From Bacteroidia bacterium (lineage in GTDB: Bacteria; Bacteroidota; Bacteroidia; AKYH767-A; OLB10), in NCBI GenBank assembly GCA_037045145.1, contig JBAOIA010000003.1, forward strand, positions 1-12,275: a stretch of 12,275 nt of DNA, written 5' to 3'. A program made the position numbers and the translations under genes. The notes beneath the pieces were generated by a model. The model worked only from the letters and a program-made list of their open reading frames with translations. It was not told where the DNA came from and ran no database searches. Of this stretch, positions 1-8,400 are shown in pieces; the first letter of the stretch is position 1, and the number at the start of each line of letters is the position of its first letter.

Positions 1-143
1 TGCGTATTTTTTATTTTCAGGAGGGAAGGTAAATTTTTTAAATTCAATTTTTCTTTGGGTCGGCTTTGCAAGCTCTTTGACAAAGCATTGCCTTGCGGGG
101 TGGCTTGTGGGGCTTTGGCAATGTGCTTGCAAAATGCGTAGGC
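1..143. other. Gene-free stretch downstream of the operon, with an imperfect palindrome
   Basis: No gene was seen here. The stretch follows the stop codon of the last operon gene (minus strand). It holds an imperfect palindrome: TTTGCAAGC (65-73) pairs perfectly with GCTTGCAAA (125-133), and inside it ATTGCC (87-92) pairs with GGCAAT (117-122). No U-rich tract follows the stem in the minus direction, so a standard intrinsic terminator is not supported. The 12-mer GGGTCGGCTTTG (57-68) recurs at 8929-8940, in another palindrome beyond the other end of the operon. The structure may be a degenerate attC-like or other mobile palindrome. Confidence 0.45.
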
Positions 144-602
144 TCATACGATTTTGTTTATTGGTTTATCAATTCCTTTTAGTAGTTCTTCCAACTGTCC
201 GCCTGGGCTTGCGTAACCAATGGTGATTTGGTCAGCAAGGGTTGTCATTAGTTGGTTGCGTGTCTGTGCGTTTTGGCTGCTTACTCGTTTTACCGATTTA
301 TCAAACGGTGTGATGATTAACAGTCTGCCTTGTTCCAATGGTTTTTTAAATTCCGGCTCTACTCTTTCTTTCAGCCCTCTTGCCAATGTCAAGATGATGG
401 GCTGTTTGCCCTTGAGCAGATAATGCAACACATCTTTTTCTATTTGGCTGTGGAAGCCACTAATCACACAATTTCCTTTTTCTCTTTGCTCTATTGCCCA
501 ATCATAGCATTTCAATACCACCGAAGCAGGCACTTGGCGGCTGCATAAAAAAGCTGTTTTGGGTAGCTTTAAAAGGTCGGTATTGCCAATTGTCTGAACC
601 AT
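144..602 (-). CDS. DprA-like (SMF/Rossmann-fold) protein, operon accessory
   Basis: The protein has 152 residues from ATG at 600-602. A longer frame opens at 692, but its extra 30 residues come from repeat DNA and from the end of the neighbouring gene, so the internal ATG is preferred. The sequence resembles the nucleotide-binding core of DprA/SMF proteins: a CSRQVP segment near residues 20-25, a CVISGFHS turn near 45-52 (compare the DprA SGGA region), and a TRN...LAD.I..GYASPGGQL segment near 114-137 (compare DprA RNR...EA). It is much shorter than full DprA, which has about 300-380 residues, and it lacks obvious SAM and winged-helix domains. Standalone DprA-like proteins occur beside restriction and other defence genes, but their role there is not established. 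The start codon lies in a small mobile repeat, and the first 32 or so residues after it duplicate those of the truncated copy at 1029-1277. It follows the GxxExxY gene by 31 bases and closes the operon. Confidence 0.72.
   Translation of the reverse strand: MVQTIGNTDLLKLPKTAFLCSRQVPASVVLKCYDWAIEQREKGNCVISGFHSQIEKDVLHYLLKGKQPIILTLARGLKERVEPEFKKPLEQGRLLIITPFDKSVKRVSSQNAQTRNQLMTTLADQITIGYASPGGQLEELLKGIDKPINKIV
493..589. repeat. 97-bp direct repeat, copy 1 (5' part of DprA-like gene)
   Basis: This segment matches 1165-1261 over 97 bases with 6 mismatches by manual alignment. It encodes roughly residues 5-36 of the DprA-like protein. The two copies bracket the GxxExxY gene and two palindromic repeats, as if a segment of the gene had been duplicated when that insert arrived. 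Confidence 0.9.
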
Positions 603-636
603 GATGACGTTAAGATTATTAGGATTACCATGATTA
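591..636. repeat. TGTCTGAACC-type palindromic repeat, copy A (half element)
   Basis: The repeat starts TGTCTGAACCATGAT and runs through spaced GATT units. It aligns with the first 46 or so bases of the repeat at 1069-1160 and shares its end with the one at 2901-2958. The opposite arm (GGTTCAGACA) is not seen here, so this is a half copy. Read on the minus strand, its terminal CATGGTTCAGACA supplies the ATG and first residues (MVQT) of the DprA-like gene. Its inner end supplies the stop codon of the GxxExxY gene (634-636). Confidence 0.75.
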
Positions 637-1023
637 TTGGGGTTTGTATTTTTTGTTGAATAAACGTTTGAATTGTAAACTCTTTGCCCCAAAATTTATC
701 AGCAACCCGGTTTGTAAATTATAGGCCTCTAAATAATTCATTGCCTGTGCCAGGTGTACATCTTCTAATTGGATAATCGCTTTTATCTCTACCGAAATTT
801 CACCACTAACCAAAAAATCAACCCTTCTTCCCCCAACATCTTGTCCTTTGTAAAGTAAGGGCATTTCAAATTCTCTTTGGTGTTCAATACCACGCAGCCC
901 CATTTCGTAAGACAGTGCTCGCTGATACACCACCTCCTGAAAACCATTGCCCATAATGGAATGCACTTCCATGGCACTGCCAATTACTGCATGTGTTATT
1001 ACATCTTGTTCTTCTTTTGTCAT
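634..1023 (-). CDS. GxxExxY protein, PD-(D/E)XK nuclease-like fold
   Basis: The protein has 129 residues. The name-giving motif is clear: G27-F-Q-E30-V-V-Y33, preceded by the typical AMEVHSIMGNG context. A PD-(D/E)XK-like core follows, with D69 in RRVDFLV and E79-I-K81 in SVEIKA, then Q93 in AQAMNYLEAY and a C-terminal INFG segment. Length and motif order fit the GxxExxY family (TIGR04256-type), which is abundant in Bacteroidota and Leptospira. Its function is unproven and its fold suggests a nuclease. The gene sits 5 bases after the stop of the truncated DprA-like frame and 31 bases before the intact DprA-like start. It is flanked on both sides by TGTCTGAACC-type repeats and outside those by the 97-bp direct repeats, so it looks like an insert into a pre-existing gene. 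Confidence 0.88.
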   Translation of the reverse strand: MTKEEQDVITHAVIGSAMEVHSIMGNGFQEVVYQRALSYEMGLRGIEHQREFEMPLLYKGQDVGGRRVDFLVSGEISVEIKAIIQLEDVHLAQAMNYLEAYNLQTGLLINFGAKSLQFKRLFNKKYKPQ

Positions 1024-1068
1024 TGCCGTTAGTTTAGTTGTTTATTTACTGATTGTCTGAGCCGCCAT

Positions 1069-1160
1069 TGTCTGCACCATGATTTTAGTAAGATTATCTG
1101 GATTACCTTGATTTTAATCTTGCTCATCTTCGTCATCTTGTGATAATCCAGGTTCAGACA
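1069..1160. repeat. TGTCTGAACC-type palindromic repeat, copy B (full, 92 bp)
   Basis: The ends are TGTCTGCACC (1069-1078) and GGTTCAGACA (1151-1160), which are inverted repeats with one mismatch. The interior is AT-rich with repeated GATT units. A partial second end (TGTCTGAGCC) lies just outside at 1054-1063. The element sits exactly where the truncated DprA-like frame diverges from its intact copy. Confidence 0.82.
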
Positions 1161-1164
1161 ATTT

Positions 1165-1261
1165 ATTGCCCAGTCATAACATTTCAATACCACCGAAGCA
1201 GGCACTTGCCGACTGCATAAAAAAGCTGTTTTGGGTAGCTTTAATAGGGCGGTATTGCCAA
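1165..1261. repeat. 97-bp direct repeat, copy 2 (5' part of truncated DprA-like frame)
   Basis: This is the partner of 493-589, with 91 of 97 bases identical by manual alignment. Only one of the six differences changes an amino acid (Asp in the intact copy, Ala here). It lies at the original operon position, just after the methyltransferase stop. Confidence 0.9.
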
Positions 1262-1273
1262 GGCTTTCTTTTA

Positions 1274-4200
1274 TCATTCTTCGTCTTCGGTTTCTAATTC
1301 CTTACCCATCCTATATTTAATATCGTAGTTGATAATAAAATCCAATTCCTCATCCGTAAAACCATAGTGTTTGGCTAAAACAGCGTCTATTTCGTCTATG
1401 ATGGGTTTTGAGGCTCTTGGTTGAAAAGATTGAATTTCCAATTGTCCGGCTCGTTTATCATTTCTTGGAAGAAAAACAGAATTATTTTCTAAATCAGTTA
1501 ATAGTTTCTTGGAAAGTTTTGACAGTTGCTTCGATAGCTCATCGTTTATTTTACTGATTTCAATTGGAAACTTCAAAATCTCTCTTGTATTTACATTTCG
1601 ACAATCTGAAAAGGAGATAAAAAACCAAAAGAATAGACTACTGTTTAGAACGGAAATAAGTGTTGTTTTTTCAAGTTCACTTCCTACAGTAATATCTTTC
1701 AATTCCGATGGTTCAAGTATATTTCGGTTTCTATCATAAATTGTTGGTGCCTTTTCAAAAAACTGTATAAAGTATTGTAGTTTACGGGTATAACGAACCG
1801 TATGGCTTGATGTTCTAACGACAAAATTTGAAACACTTTTTGTTTGGTTTAAAAGACGTTTCAAAATTGATTTTTCAATGCTACTTGAAACTTTTGGAAA
1901 GCCACTTATTGTAAAATAATCCTGTCCGACATTCTGATAACTTAAATAGCTAAAAAGATTTTCCCGCTCTTCAGATACCCAACGATAATACTTTGTTGTA
2001 TAAGATTTATCAACCAAATCATTGTTTTTAATAAATATGGTAAGTCTTTTGTCAACTCCATCAAAAAGTTTAGATGGCCTCACTCCGAAATTTGAAAAGT
2101 AATAGCCTGATTTACTTTTATGGCAAACCTTTCTTAAAGATGAATATCCATCTGTAGACACTATTGATATTGGAACAATCATACCTATTCTTCCTTCTGA
2201 CTGTAAAAGAGAATTAATTGACCTTTCAATACATAAGGCATAAATATCTCCACAAGGTAAGGTTTCATAATTTTTCGGAATATACTTTACATCCTTTAAA
2301 GCAACATAAGGCGGATTTCCAATAATCACATCAAAGCCTTTATTCTCTTGTATTATTTCATAAAACTCCGCAAACCAATGAAAGGGTTGGTGTGATTGTA
2401 GCCATTTATCATAAGGAATGGCTGTCGCTTGTTTGTGCAACAATTGGTTGAGTTCGTGGTTTAATTCATTAAGGCGTTTGTTGAGTTCTGCTTTTGCCTT
2501 TTTGAACTCCTTAAAATCATCGCCATAGGTCAATTGAATTTCTTTGTAGCGTTTAAAAGCATTGGCAACAATTTCGCATTTTTCCTCAATCAAAGGTTTT
2601 GCTAAGACACCGTCAATCGTATAAGTCAATCCCTTTTGTAATTCTGCTTCTGTGGCAAAGCCAACCAAGGTATTTCCTGCACGGATATTAAAATCAATAT
2701 CGGGCAGAGGTTCTAAACCTAAATTGGGTTTTCGGTAATCGGCTTCTACGGTTGCCACGAGTTTAAGGAACAAACGCAGTTTGGCGATTTCAACGGCTTC
2801 TTTCATTATGTCCACACCATACAAATTCCGCAGGATGATGCTTTTGTAAATGAAGTATCGTAGGTTGGGGTGTTCGGGGCTTTTTAGCTGTGCCAACACT
2901 TGTCTGAACCATGATTGACCATGATTTAAAGATTTCCATGATTGTTGTAGTTCAGACGAAAGATGTTTGTAGTTCTTTTCATCTTTAGCTTCTTCCAAAA
3001 ATATTTCCATACGCTGCAAACATGCCTCATACAAGGGTTCTAAAATATTCATTGCAGCAAACAAAAACGCACCAGAGCCGCAAGTAGGGTCAATAATGGT
3101 AACGCTGTTGAGTGCTTTGTAAAAGTGTTTTAGCAGTTCGGGGTCGTTTGTGTTTTCTACTACATCTTGTGCAAACTGGCGAATGTTCAGGTTGTAGGTA
3201 ATAAAGTCGTTGATTTGCTGAATGTCGCCTTTGTCAATTTTACTCTTTACTTCGGTGTATCGGTTTCTGCGGTCAACCACTTCACGCCAAATTTCTGTTG
3301 GCAAAGCGTAATTGATGGTTGCCGGTTTATTCCAATCGGTGCGTTTGCTTACATCTTTTATGCCTTGTTCAATTTCTTTTGGCAAAGGTTCTTCCACACC
3401 TTTTTTTACTGCATCGTAAATGTATTGGTCGCCACTTTGCTTTACCATTTGCCACAATTCGGCATCTGTATTAAATGCTTTCGGGTAATGTCGTTTGGTT
3501 TCGTCAAACAAATAGGGCAGTATGCAATTTTTGCTGATATAGTCGGTAATATCTTCTTTGGTGTAGTAAGCACCCATATTTGCCCTGTCGTTGATATACT
3601 TCTCAAAGATGTATCCAATCACATCGGGGTTAATGTCTTTTCCGCTTGCCGTGTGGCGGGTATCTAAATGCCATTCGTATTGGTCGAAGAAATCAAAAAG
3701 GCGTTCAAAAGCTTTGTCGTCAATGTCAATGCTATCATTGCTTTTTTCCAGTTCGTGTTCGTCAAACAAACCACCGTTTAGGTAAGGGATTTTACCAATT
3801 TCAATTTTGGTGTCGGGGCTTTGTGTTGGGTCGTTCAATCCTTTATGAAATAATACCAATAGAAAATCACGATAGAAAGAGTAGAATTTTACTTTTCCCT
3901 TTTTGGCTTTGCAGGCAAGCAGTTTATCCCGCAGGTAGTTTTTATTGTTGTCTAAAAAACCTTTCTTCTGAATGAAGTAGCAAAACATCAGTCGGTTCAG
4001 CATCAATGAAGCATACCATTCTTGATTGGTTTTGTCGGAAATTCCTTTGATGAATTGCAGAAAAGCACCGTGTTCTTTTTTGAATTTATCGTAAAACTGC
4101 TTGGTAACTCTTTCGTTGTTTTGGTGGAAGTTGTCGGCAATGCGTTTGGTTACATCAATAATGGTGATGTGTTCTTCTTCGTCTATTTCAAAGAAAATTC

Positions 4201-4597
4201 CTGCTGCACGTTGGTAAAGCAATTCAGGGTCTTGGTTGATGTGCCAGCGGGTTTCGGTTACTTTGGTGGGTTTGCCCGATTGCCTTACCACTAATTGCCA
4301 AATCTGTTCGGTTTTCTTGGTATCAAAAAAGATAATTAAATGCTCTTGAAACAGTTTGGTTACCTTGGTTTCAATCTTTTTACGGGTGTTGTAGTCGGGA
4401 ATTAAGCCATTGGAAAGGGGATTGCACAATAAGATTTTGAAACCGCTTTTTTCGGCAACTGCTTGTAAGGTGTAAGTTTCATTGTCAACTACAATGGGTT
4501 GTGTTGTTTTATCATTGTTCCAGCCCATATCATTAAACAGTTCTCGAAAGTTGAACGCTTTGATATAGTTGGAAAAATCCTTTTTCTCTAAACTCAT
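1274..4597 (-). CDS. Eco57I-type adenine-specific DNA methyltransferase (type IIG/PglX-like)
   Basis: This 1107-residue protein has an N-terminal helical region with the family signatures LNRLMFCYFIQKKGFL (about 200-215) and INPDVIGYIFEKYI (about 322-335). GAYYTKEDI follows at 342-350, then SAM-binding motif I DPTCGSGAF (503-511), GVDI (594-597) and catalytic motif IV NPPY (761-764). The last 250 or so residues resemble a target-recognition domain. NPPY enzymes of this class make N6-methyladenine. I see no clear PD-(D/E)XK or HNH nuclease motif, so cleavage is probably left to a partner such as the helicase/PLD protein upstream. The start overlaps the KilA-N stop as ATGA (4594-4597), and the stop overlaps the next start as ATGA (1274-1277). 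A palindromic repeat inserted in frame supplies about residues 547-566, between motif I and GVDI. Assignment to methyltransferase is firm. The exact system type is not. Confidence 0.93.
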   Translation of the reverse strand: MSLEKKDFSNYIKAFNFRELFNDMGWNNDKTTQPIVVDNETYTLQAVAEKSGFKILLCNPLSNGLIPDYNTRKKIETKVTKLFQEHLIIFFDTKKTEQIWQLVVRQSGKPTKVTETRWHINQDPELLYQRAAGIFFEIDEEEHITIIDVTKRIADNFHQNNERVTKQFYDKFKKEHGAFLQFIKGISDKTNQEWYASLMLNRLMFCYFIQKKGFLDNNKNYLRDKLLACKAKKGKVKFYSFYRDFLLVLFHKGLNDPTQSPDTKIEIGKIPYLNGGLFDEHELEKSNDSIDIDDKAFERLFDFFDQYEWHLDTRHTASGKDINPDVIGYIFEKYINDRANMGAYYTKEDITDYISKNCILPYLFDETKRHYPKAFNTDAELWQMVKQSGDQYIYDAVKKGVEEPLPKEIEQGIKDVSKRTDWNKPATINYALPTEIWREVVDRRNRYTEVKSKIDKGDIQQINDFITYNLNIRQFAQDVVENTNDPELLKHFYKALNSVTIIDPTCGSGAFLFAAMNILEPLYEACLQRMEIFLEEAKDEKNYKHLSSELQQSWKSLNHGQSWFRQVLAQLKSPEHPNLRYFIYKSIILRNLYGVDIMKEAVEIAKLRLFLKLVATVEADYRKPNLGLEPLPDIDFNIRAGNTLVGFATEAELQKGLTYTIDGVLAKPLIEEKCEIVANAFKRYKEIQLTYGDDFKEFKKAKAELNKRLNELNHELNQLLHKQATAIPYDKWLQSHQPFHWFAEFYEIIQENKGFDVIIGNPPYVALKDVKYIPKNYETLPCGDIYALCIERSINSLLQSEGRIGMIVPISIVSTDGYSSLRKVCHKSKSGYYFSNFGVRPSKLFDGVDKRLTIFIKNNDLVDKSYTTKYYRWVSEERENLFSYLSYQNVGQDYFTISGFPKVSSSIEKSILKRLLNQTKSVSNFVVRTSSHTVRYTRKLQYFIQFFEKAPTIYDRNRNILEPSELKDITVGSELEKTTLISVLNSSLFFWFFISFSDCRNVNTREILKFPIEISKINDELSKQLSKLSKKLLTDLENNSVFLPRNDKRAGQLEIQSFQPRASKPIIDEIDAVLAKHYGFTDEELDFIINYDIKYRMGKELETEDEE
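2901..2958. repeat. TGTCTGAACC-type palindromic repeat, copy C, in frame inside the methyltransferase gene
   Basis: The left end TGTCTGAACC (2901-2910) is identical to that of copy A. The right end AGTTCAGACG matches the inverted arm at 8 of 10 positions. The interior has CCATGATT units like the other copies. Read on the minus strand it encodes about residues 547-566 of the methyltransferase, including SLNHGQSWFRQ. The equivalent frame of copy B reads LLKSWCRQ, so the SW(F/C)RQ end is shared. The element keeps the host frame open, much as Rickettsia palindromic elements do. It has no close sequence relation to those that I can claim. Confidence 0.78.
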
Positions 4598-5418
4598 TTT
4601 AGTTTCTTTATTTGTTGGTTAGCAACCAAAGATTTCATTTGGGTGATGGCAATTTGGTTCAATTGCTTTAATCGTTCCGGCTGTGATAAACCCTGATTGA
4701 TTAAAACGGCATTAATACTTTCGAGATTAGATAATACAACCAATTGCTCGATGGTGGCATAGTCTCTCACATTGCCGTTTTTGCCAGTATTGTTGTCTCT
4801 CCACTGCTTTGCAGTAAAGCCAAAGAGTGCAACATTCAGCAAGTCAGCTTCATTGGCATACACAAAGCTGATTTGCGATTTGCTTAATTCTTTCGGTATC
4901 AGATTTTCTTTGATAGCATCGGTATGGATGTGGTAGTTGACTTTAGCCAAAGTGCGTTGTAGGTTCCATTCTAGTTTTAAGCGGTCGTTTTCATCGGCTT
5001 TGAGGCGTTGAAATTCCTTGATAAAGTAGAATTTAAACTCGGCACTAATCCAAGTGGCAAATTCAAAGGCAATGTCACGATGTGCAAATGTGCCTCCATA
5101 ACGACCAGATTTAGAGATTATTCCTTTGGCATTAGTTGTTTCAATCCATTTTTGAGGGGTAAGTGTAAAACTGTTTGACCCTGACTCACTTTTAAACGCA
5201 TCGAATTCGATGCGTTTAAAACCAGGGTTGTTTAATTGCTCCCACAAACCGCAAAATTCTATGACACTGCGTGTTCTCATCCAATTTTGGATAATATAGT
5301 TTGTCCTTTCTTGGTCTCTGTATCGAGCCATATCTGTTAAGGAGATAAAATCGTTTTCATCATTTTGAAGTATGGTTATTTCTGAACCTTCAACAATGAT
5401 TTTTTTATTTTTTGCCAT
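4594..5418 (-). CDS. KilA-N domain protein
   Basis: The protein has 274 residues. The N-terminal half (about 8-140) has KilA-N/APSES-like features: the strand pair IIVEGSEITILQND, FISLTDMARY (24-33), NYIIQNWMR (40-48), then GRYGGTFAHRDIAFEFATWI (106-124) and FKFYFIKEFQRLK. The C-terminal half (about 145-274) is helical and polar without a motif I can name. KilA-N domains bind DNA and are widespread in phages, mobile elements and Bacteroidota islands. The gene lies 34 bases after the helicase and overlaps the methyltransferase start as ATGA, so it is part of the operon. A regulatory or DNA-targeting role is an inference only. A perfect 32-bp palindrome lies in its coding sequence at about residues 66-77. 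Confidence 0.85.
   Translation of the reverse strand: MAKNKKIIVEGSEITILQNDENDFISLTDMARYRDQERTNYIIQNWMRTRSVIEFCGLWEQLNNPGFKRIEFDAFKSESGSNSFTLTPQKWIETTNAKGIISKSGRYGGTFAHRDIAFEFATWISAEFKFYFIKEFQRLKADENDRLKLEWNLQRTLAKVNYHIHTDAIKENLIPKELSKSQISFVYANEADLLNVALFGFTAKQWRDNNTGKNGNVRDYATIEQLVVLSNLESINAVLINQGLSQPERLKQLNQIAITQMKSLVANQQIKKLK
5190..5221. repeat. Perfect 32-bp palindrome inside the KilA-N gene
   Basis: Positions 5190-5205 are the exact reverse complement of 5206-5221, centred on GAATTC (5203-5208), with arms reading TTTTAAACGCATCGAA. The symmetry ends at 5189/5222. In the gene it encodes roughly FKRIEFDAFK. It has no loop, so it could extrude as a cruciform or serve as a dyad binding site. 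Confidence 0.95.
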
Positions 5419-5452
5419 GCATCCTATTTTAATTGAGGCGAATTAGCCATAG

Positions 5453-8400
5453 TTAGTTTTTTAATCCCAAAGAGCAAATAATTTGTGGTTCGCGGTTAGG
5501 TTGTTCGTCTTCATTTACAATCACCAATTTATCTTCTTCACGAAGTGAAATTACCAAATTTGCTAATAGTTCATCTGAAATACCTGCTTTCAGTTGTCGA
5601 TTCAAGGTTTCTCTTGCAAATTCTTTCAACGGATATTTGTAAATGTCGTTCACTGCTTTTTTTAGTTGCTCGTTTACAAACAAAGTTCCTTCATACTCTT
5701 TGCAATAGCGGTCAAGTCGCATATACACACGATACTTTACACCTGTTTTTTTACCAAGAGAACCACCTGTATTTTTTTCTTCTTCACGAATGAAGTCAAT
5801 ACCACTTTTCACCAATTCGTGATGTTTCTCCAGTTTGTATTTCGGTTCGGTGTCAGGTGTGCATTGAGCCGCTTTCAAAATAGTATGTTGAGATTGGGTA
5901 ATGATTTTGCCTTTATTGTCCACCCAAGCCAAAATATCGTTTTCTTCTGATGTTCGGGTGTAAACAATTACGCCTTCTTTTTCGGGTGCTTCGTCATTGT
6001 GTTTGGTAGCGTAAATCACATTCGGTAAATCGGGAATTATTTTATTCAGTTCGGGATTGGCATCTGTGGCGTTTTTCCAAATCTGATAAGCCAATGAAGC
6101 CAAATCCACTTCTGTGTCGTCATCTTCACCGTCCAAAATGCCAGATTTTTCATTGTAAAGGTCTGCAAGGTTTACAGGGTCCCCATCAAAAAAGGTTTCA
6201 TCGCTTCCTACCACATTGGCGTTTTCTTCAATACGCTGGGTTAATCTTCTACGCAAATTGATAATAGCTTCAATGCCATCTTCGGGCAGAAAGGAGTAAC
6301 AGAAAATTTGCTCTGCCTTTTGTCCGATACGGTCAACACGACCTGCACGCTGAATTAAACGAATGATAGCCCAGGGCAAATCATAATTCAAAATGATGTG
6401 AGCATCTTGCAAGTTTTGTCCTTCACTCAATACATCGGTTGTAATCAAAACACGCAACTCTTGACCGCTTTTTATGATGTCCGATTTTTGGTTGCTGTGT
6501 GGACTGAAACGCTGTGCCAACCCCGTTGGGTTTTCATCATCGCCAGTTACACTTTCAATTTGTGCGATGCCTCTTTGCTTTAATTGTTCTGTTAAGTAAT
6601 AAGCAGTGTCGGCAAATTGAGTGAAAACCAAAACTTTTTCTTTGCTGTGTGTTTTGGTTAAAAGGTCGTATAAAGCATTAAGCTGTCTGTCTTCATCAGG
6701 GTTCCAGTCTTTACCAATGTTCAGAATTTTGATGATTTCTTTACTGTCGTTGATTAAGTTTTGTTGTAACGAGTTGGCAAAAAACTCACTTCTAATCCAG
6801 TCGAAACGGTTTTTGTAACTGTCGCTTGCAAAGAGTGTGTATAGTTCCTTTGCCTTTTGCAAATAAGTTTCCTCTTTTAGAATGAGTTTCAGATGGTTTT
6901 TATCATCACCGTCATTATCGGTGTCGCTGTCTTCCAAATAATCATCTAAGTTTTGTGAAATGTTTTTACCTATTGGAATTGGTAGATGATTTTGTGCTGC
7001 ATACACAAAAACATAGTTTCTCAAAATGTGTCGGCTCAATGAAAGCAGAAATGAATAACCGCTACTTTCTAAACGCTTGAATAAATTAGTTCTGCAAAAG
7101 CCCATCAACCTGCGTCCTGCACGGCTAAGGTTTTGCATGAGTTGTTCTTCGTCCTTTGTTGGTTTGATTAAAGGGTTTTCATTCAAATACTGTTGCAACC
7201 CGTATCTCGGTAATTCCAAATCATTAATGATGTCAACTACTTTGGTTGAATACATTTTTGCGTATTGGTCTTTCGGGTCTTTTGGATCAAACACATATTC
7301 AACCCGCTTTGGAATACGGTCGGGGAAATATGACTTTGAACCATCGGAAAAAGTCAAAAACTTGCGTCCATTGGTTGGGTCGGTTTCTGCATAATTATTT
7401 TTGATAAAACTTCTTGTTCTGCGAACCAAATACAATCGCATTAATTCTCTCCAGTCGTCTGAAAAATGGCTTTTCTCAAATGCTTTGATGCTTCTGATAA
7501 ATGTCTCGGTGTGTTGCGAAGTAAACTGAACTTGTCCGCCAATGCTTTCAATATAACGTTCAGGGCTAATACCCAAATCTTTGTCATCTGAAATGAACAA
7601 ACGAAGTTGGTTTGAAAGGTCTAAATAGGTTTTGTTGTAAGGCGTTGCAGAAAGCAAAATTACTTTACTGTCGTTCTCTTCTAAATATGATTTTATAGCA
7701 CGATAGCGGCTTCCTTGGTCGTTTCGCAAGTTGTGACTTTCGTCAATTACCACCAATCGGTAACGCCTTAAATTCGGTAAAGTGGTTTGCACTTTACTTT
7801 GTGAAATCACTTTTGCTCTCAACTGGTATTTGTGGGCATAATCTTCCCACATTTCCACCAAGTTTTTCGGGCAAATGATAAGTGTTTCCAAAAAGAAATC
7901 ATCTTCAAAAAGTTTAGCCAAGGCAGTTGCGGTAATGGTTTTACCCAAACCAACCACATCACCAATTACTACTCCGTCTCTTTTGTGCAAATGATGAGCA
8001 GCTACTAAAACGGCTTTTTGTTGGAACTCCAATAATTCTTTTTGGAAAACCTTTGGCAACTTAAATTCATTGATACCTGCTCTTGCTTCTCTTGAAAGGT
8101 GATAAGCAATTTTCAAGTAAATGTGAAACGGAGAAACCAATCTGTCGGCTGCCCAAGAATTGTCAATAATTTCAATAAGTTCTTCGGTTATGTCAATGCA
8201 CCAACGGTCTTTCCAACGGTCGTCAAACCAAGTTGCCAACTTGTTGGCTGCATCTTGGTCCATTACGTCAATGTTTAGTTCCCCTTGTTTAGCAAGTCCG
8301 GCAAGTGTCAAGTTACTGCTACCTAAAAAACCAACCACAGGAACTCGTTTGTCGTTGCTGTAAGCCAAATACAGTTTAGCGTGAAGTGTATAACGCAAGT

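Larger units (their letters stand above)
1029..1277 (-). pseudogene. Truncated 5' copy of the DprA-like gene with a repeat-encoded tail
   Basis: This is an 82-codon frame. Residues 7-38 (GNTALLKLPKTAF...CYDWAI) match the start of the intact DprA-like protein with one substitution. After codon 38 the sequence enters the palindromic repeat at 1069-1160 and translates to an unrelated basic tail. Its ATG overlaps the methyltransferase stop codon as ATGA (1274-1277), a classic coupling junction. This was therefore probably the original start of the DprA-like gene before the GxxExxY insert split it. It could still be translated and help re-initiation at the GxxExxY start 5 bases downstream, but the encoded protein lacks the Rossmann core. 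Confidence 0.8.

Noticed and set aside
65..133. Intrinsic terminator for the minus-strand operon
   Set aside because: The palindrome is long, imperfect and GC/T mixed, and no U-tract follows the stem in the direction of transcription.
1054..1160. CRISPR-like repeat array
   Set aside because: The repeated GATT units are short, irregular and part of a palindromic element. There are no regular repeats with unique spacers.
3167..3667. Plus-strand reading frame of 166 codons
   Set aside because: It lies wholly antisense to the methyltransferase, whose motifs are certain, and its Cys/Phe/Val-rich product looks like a shadow translation.
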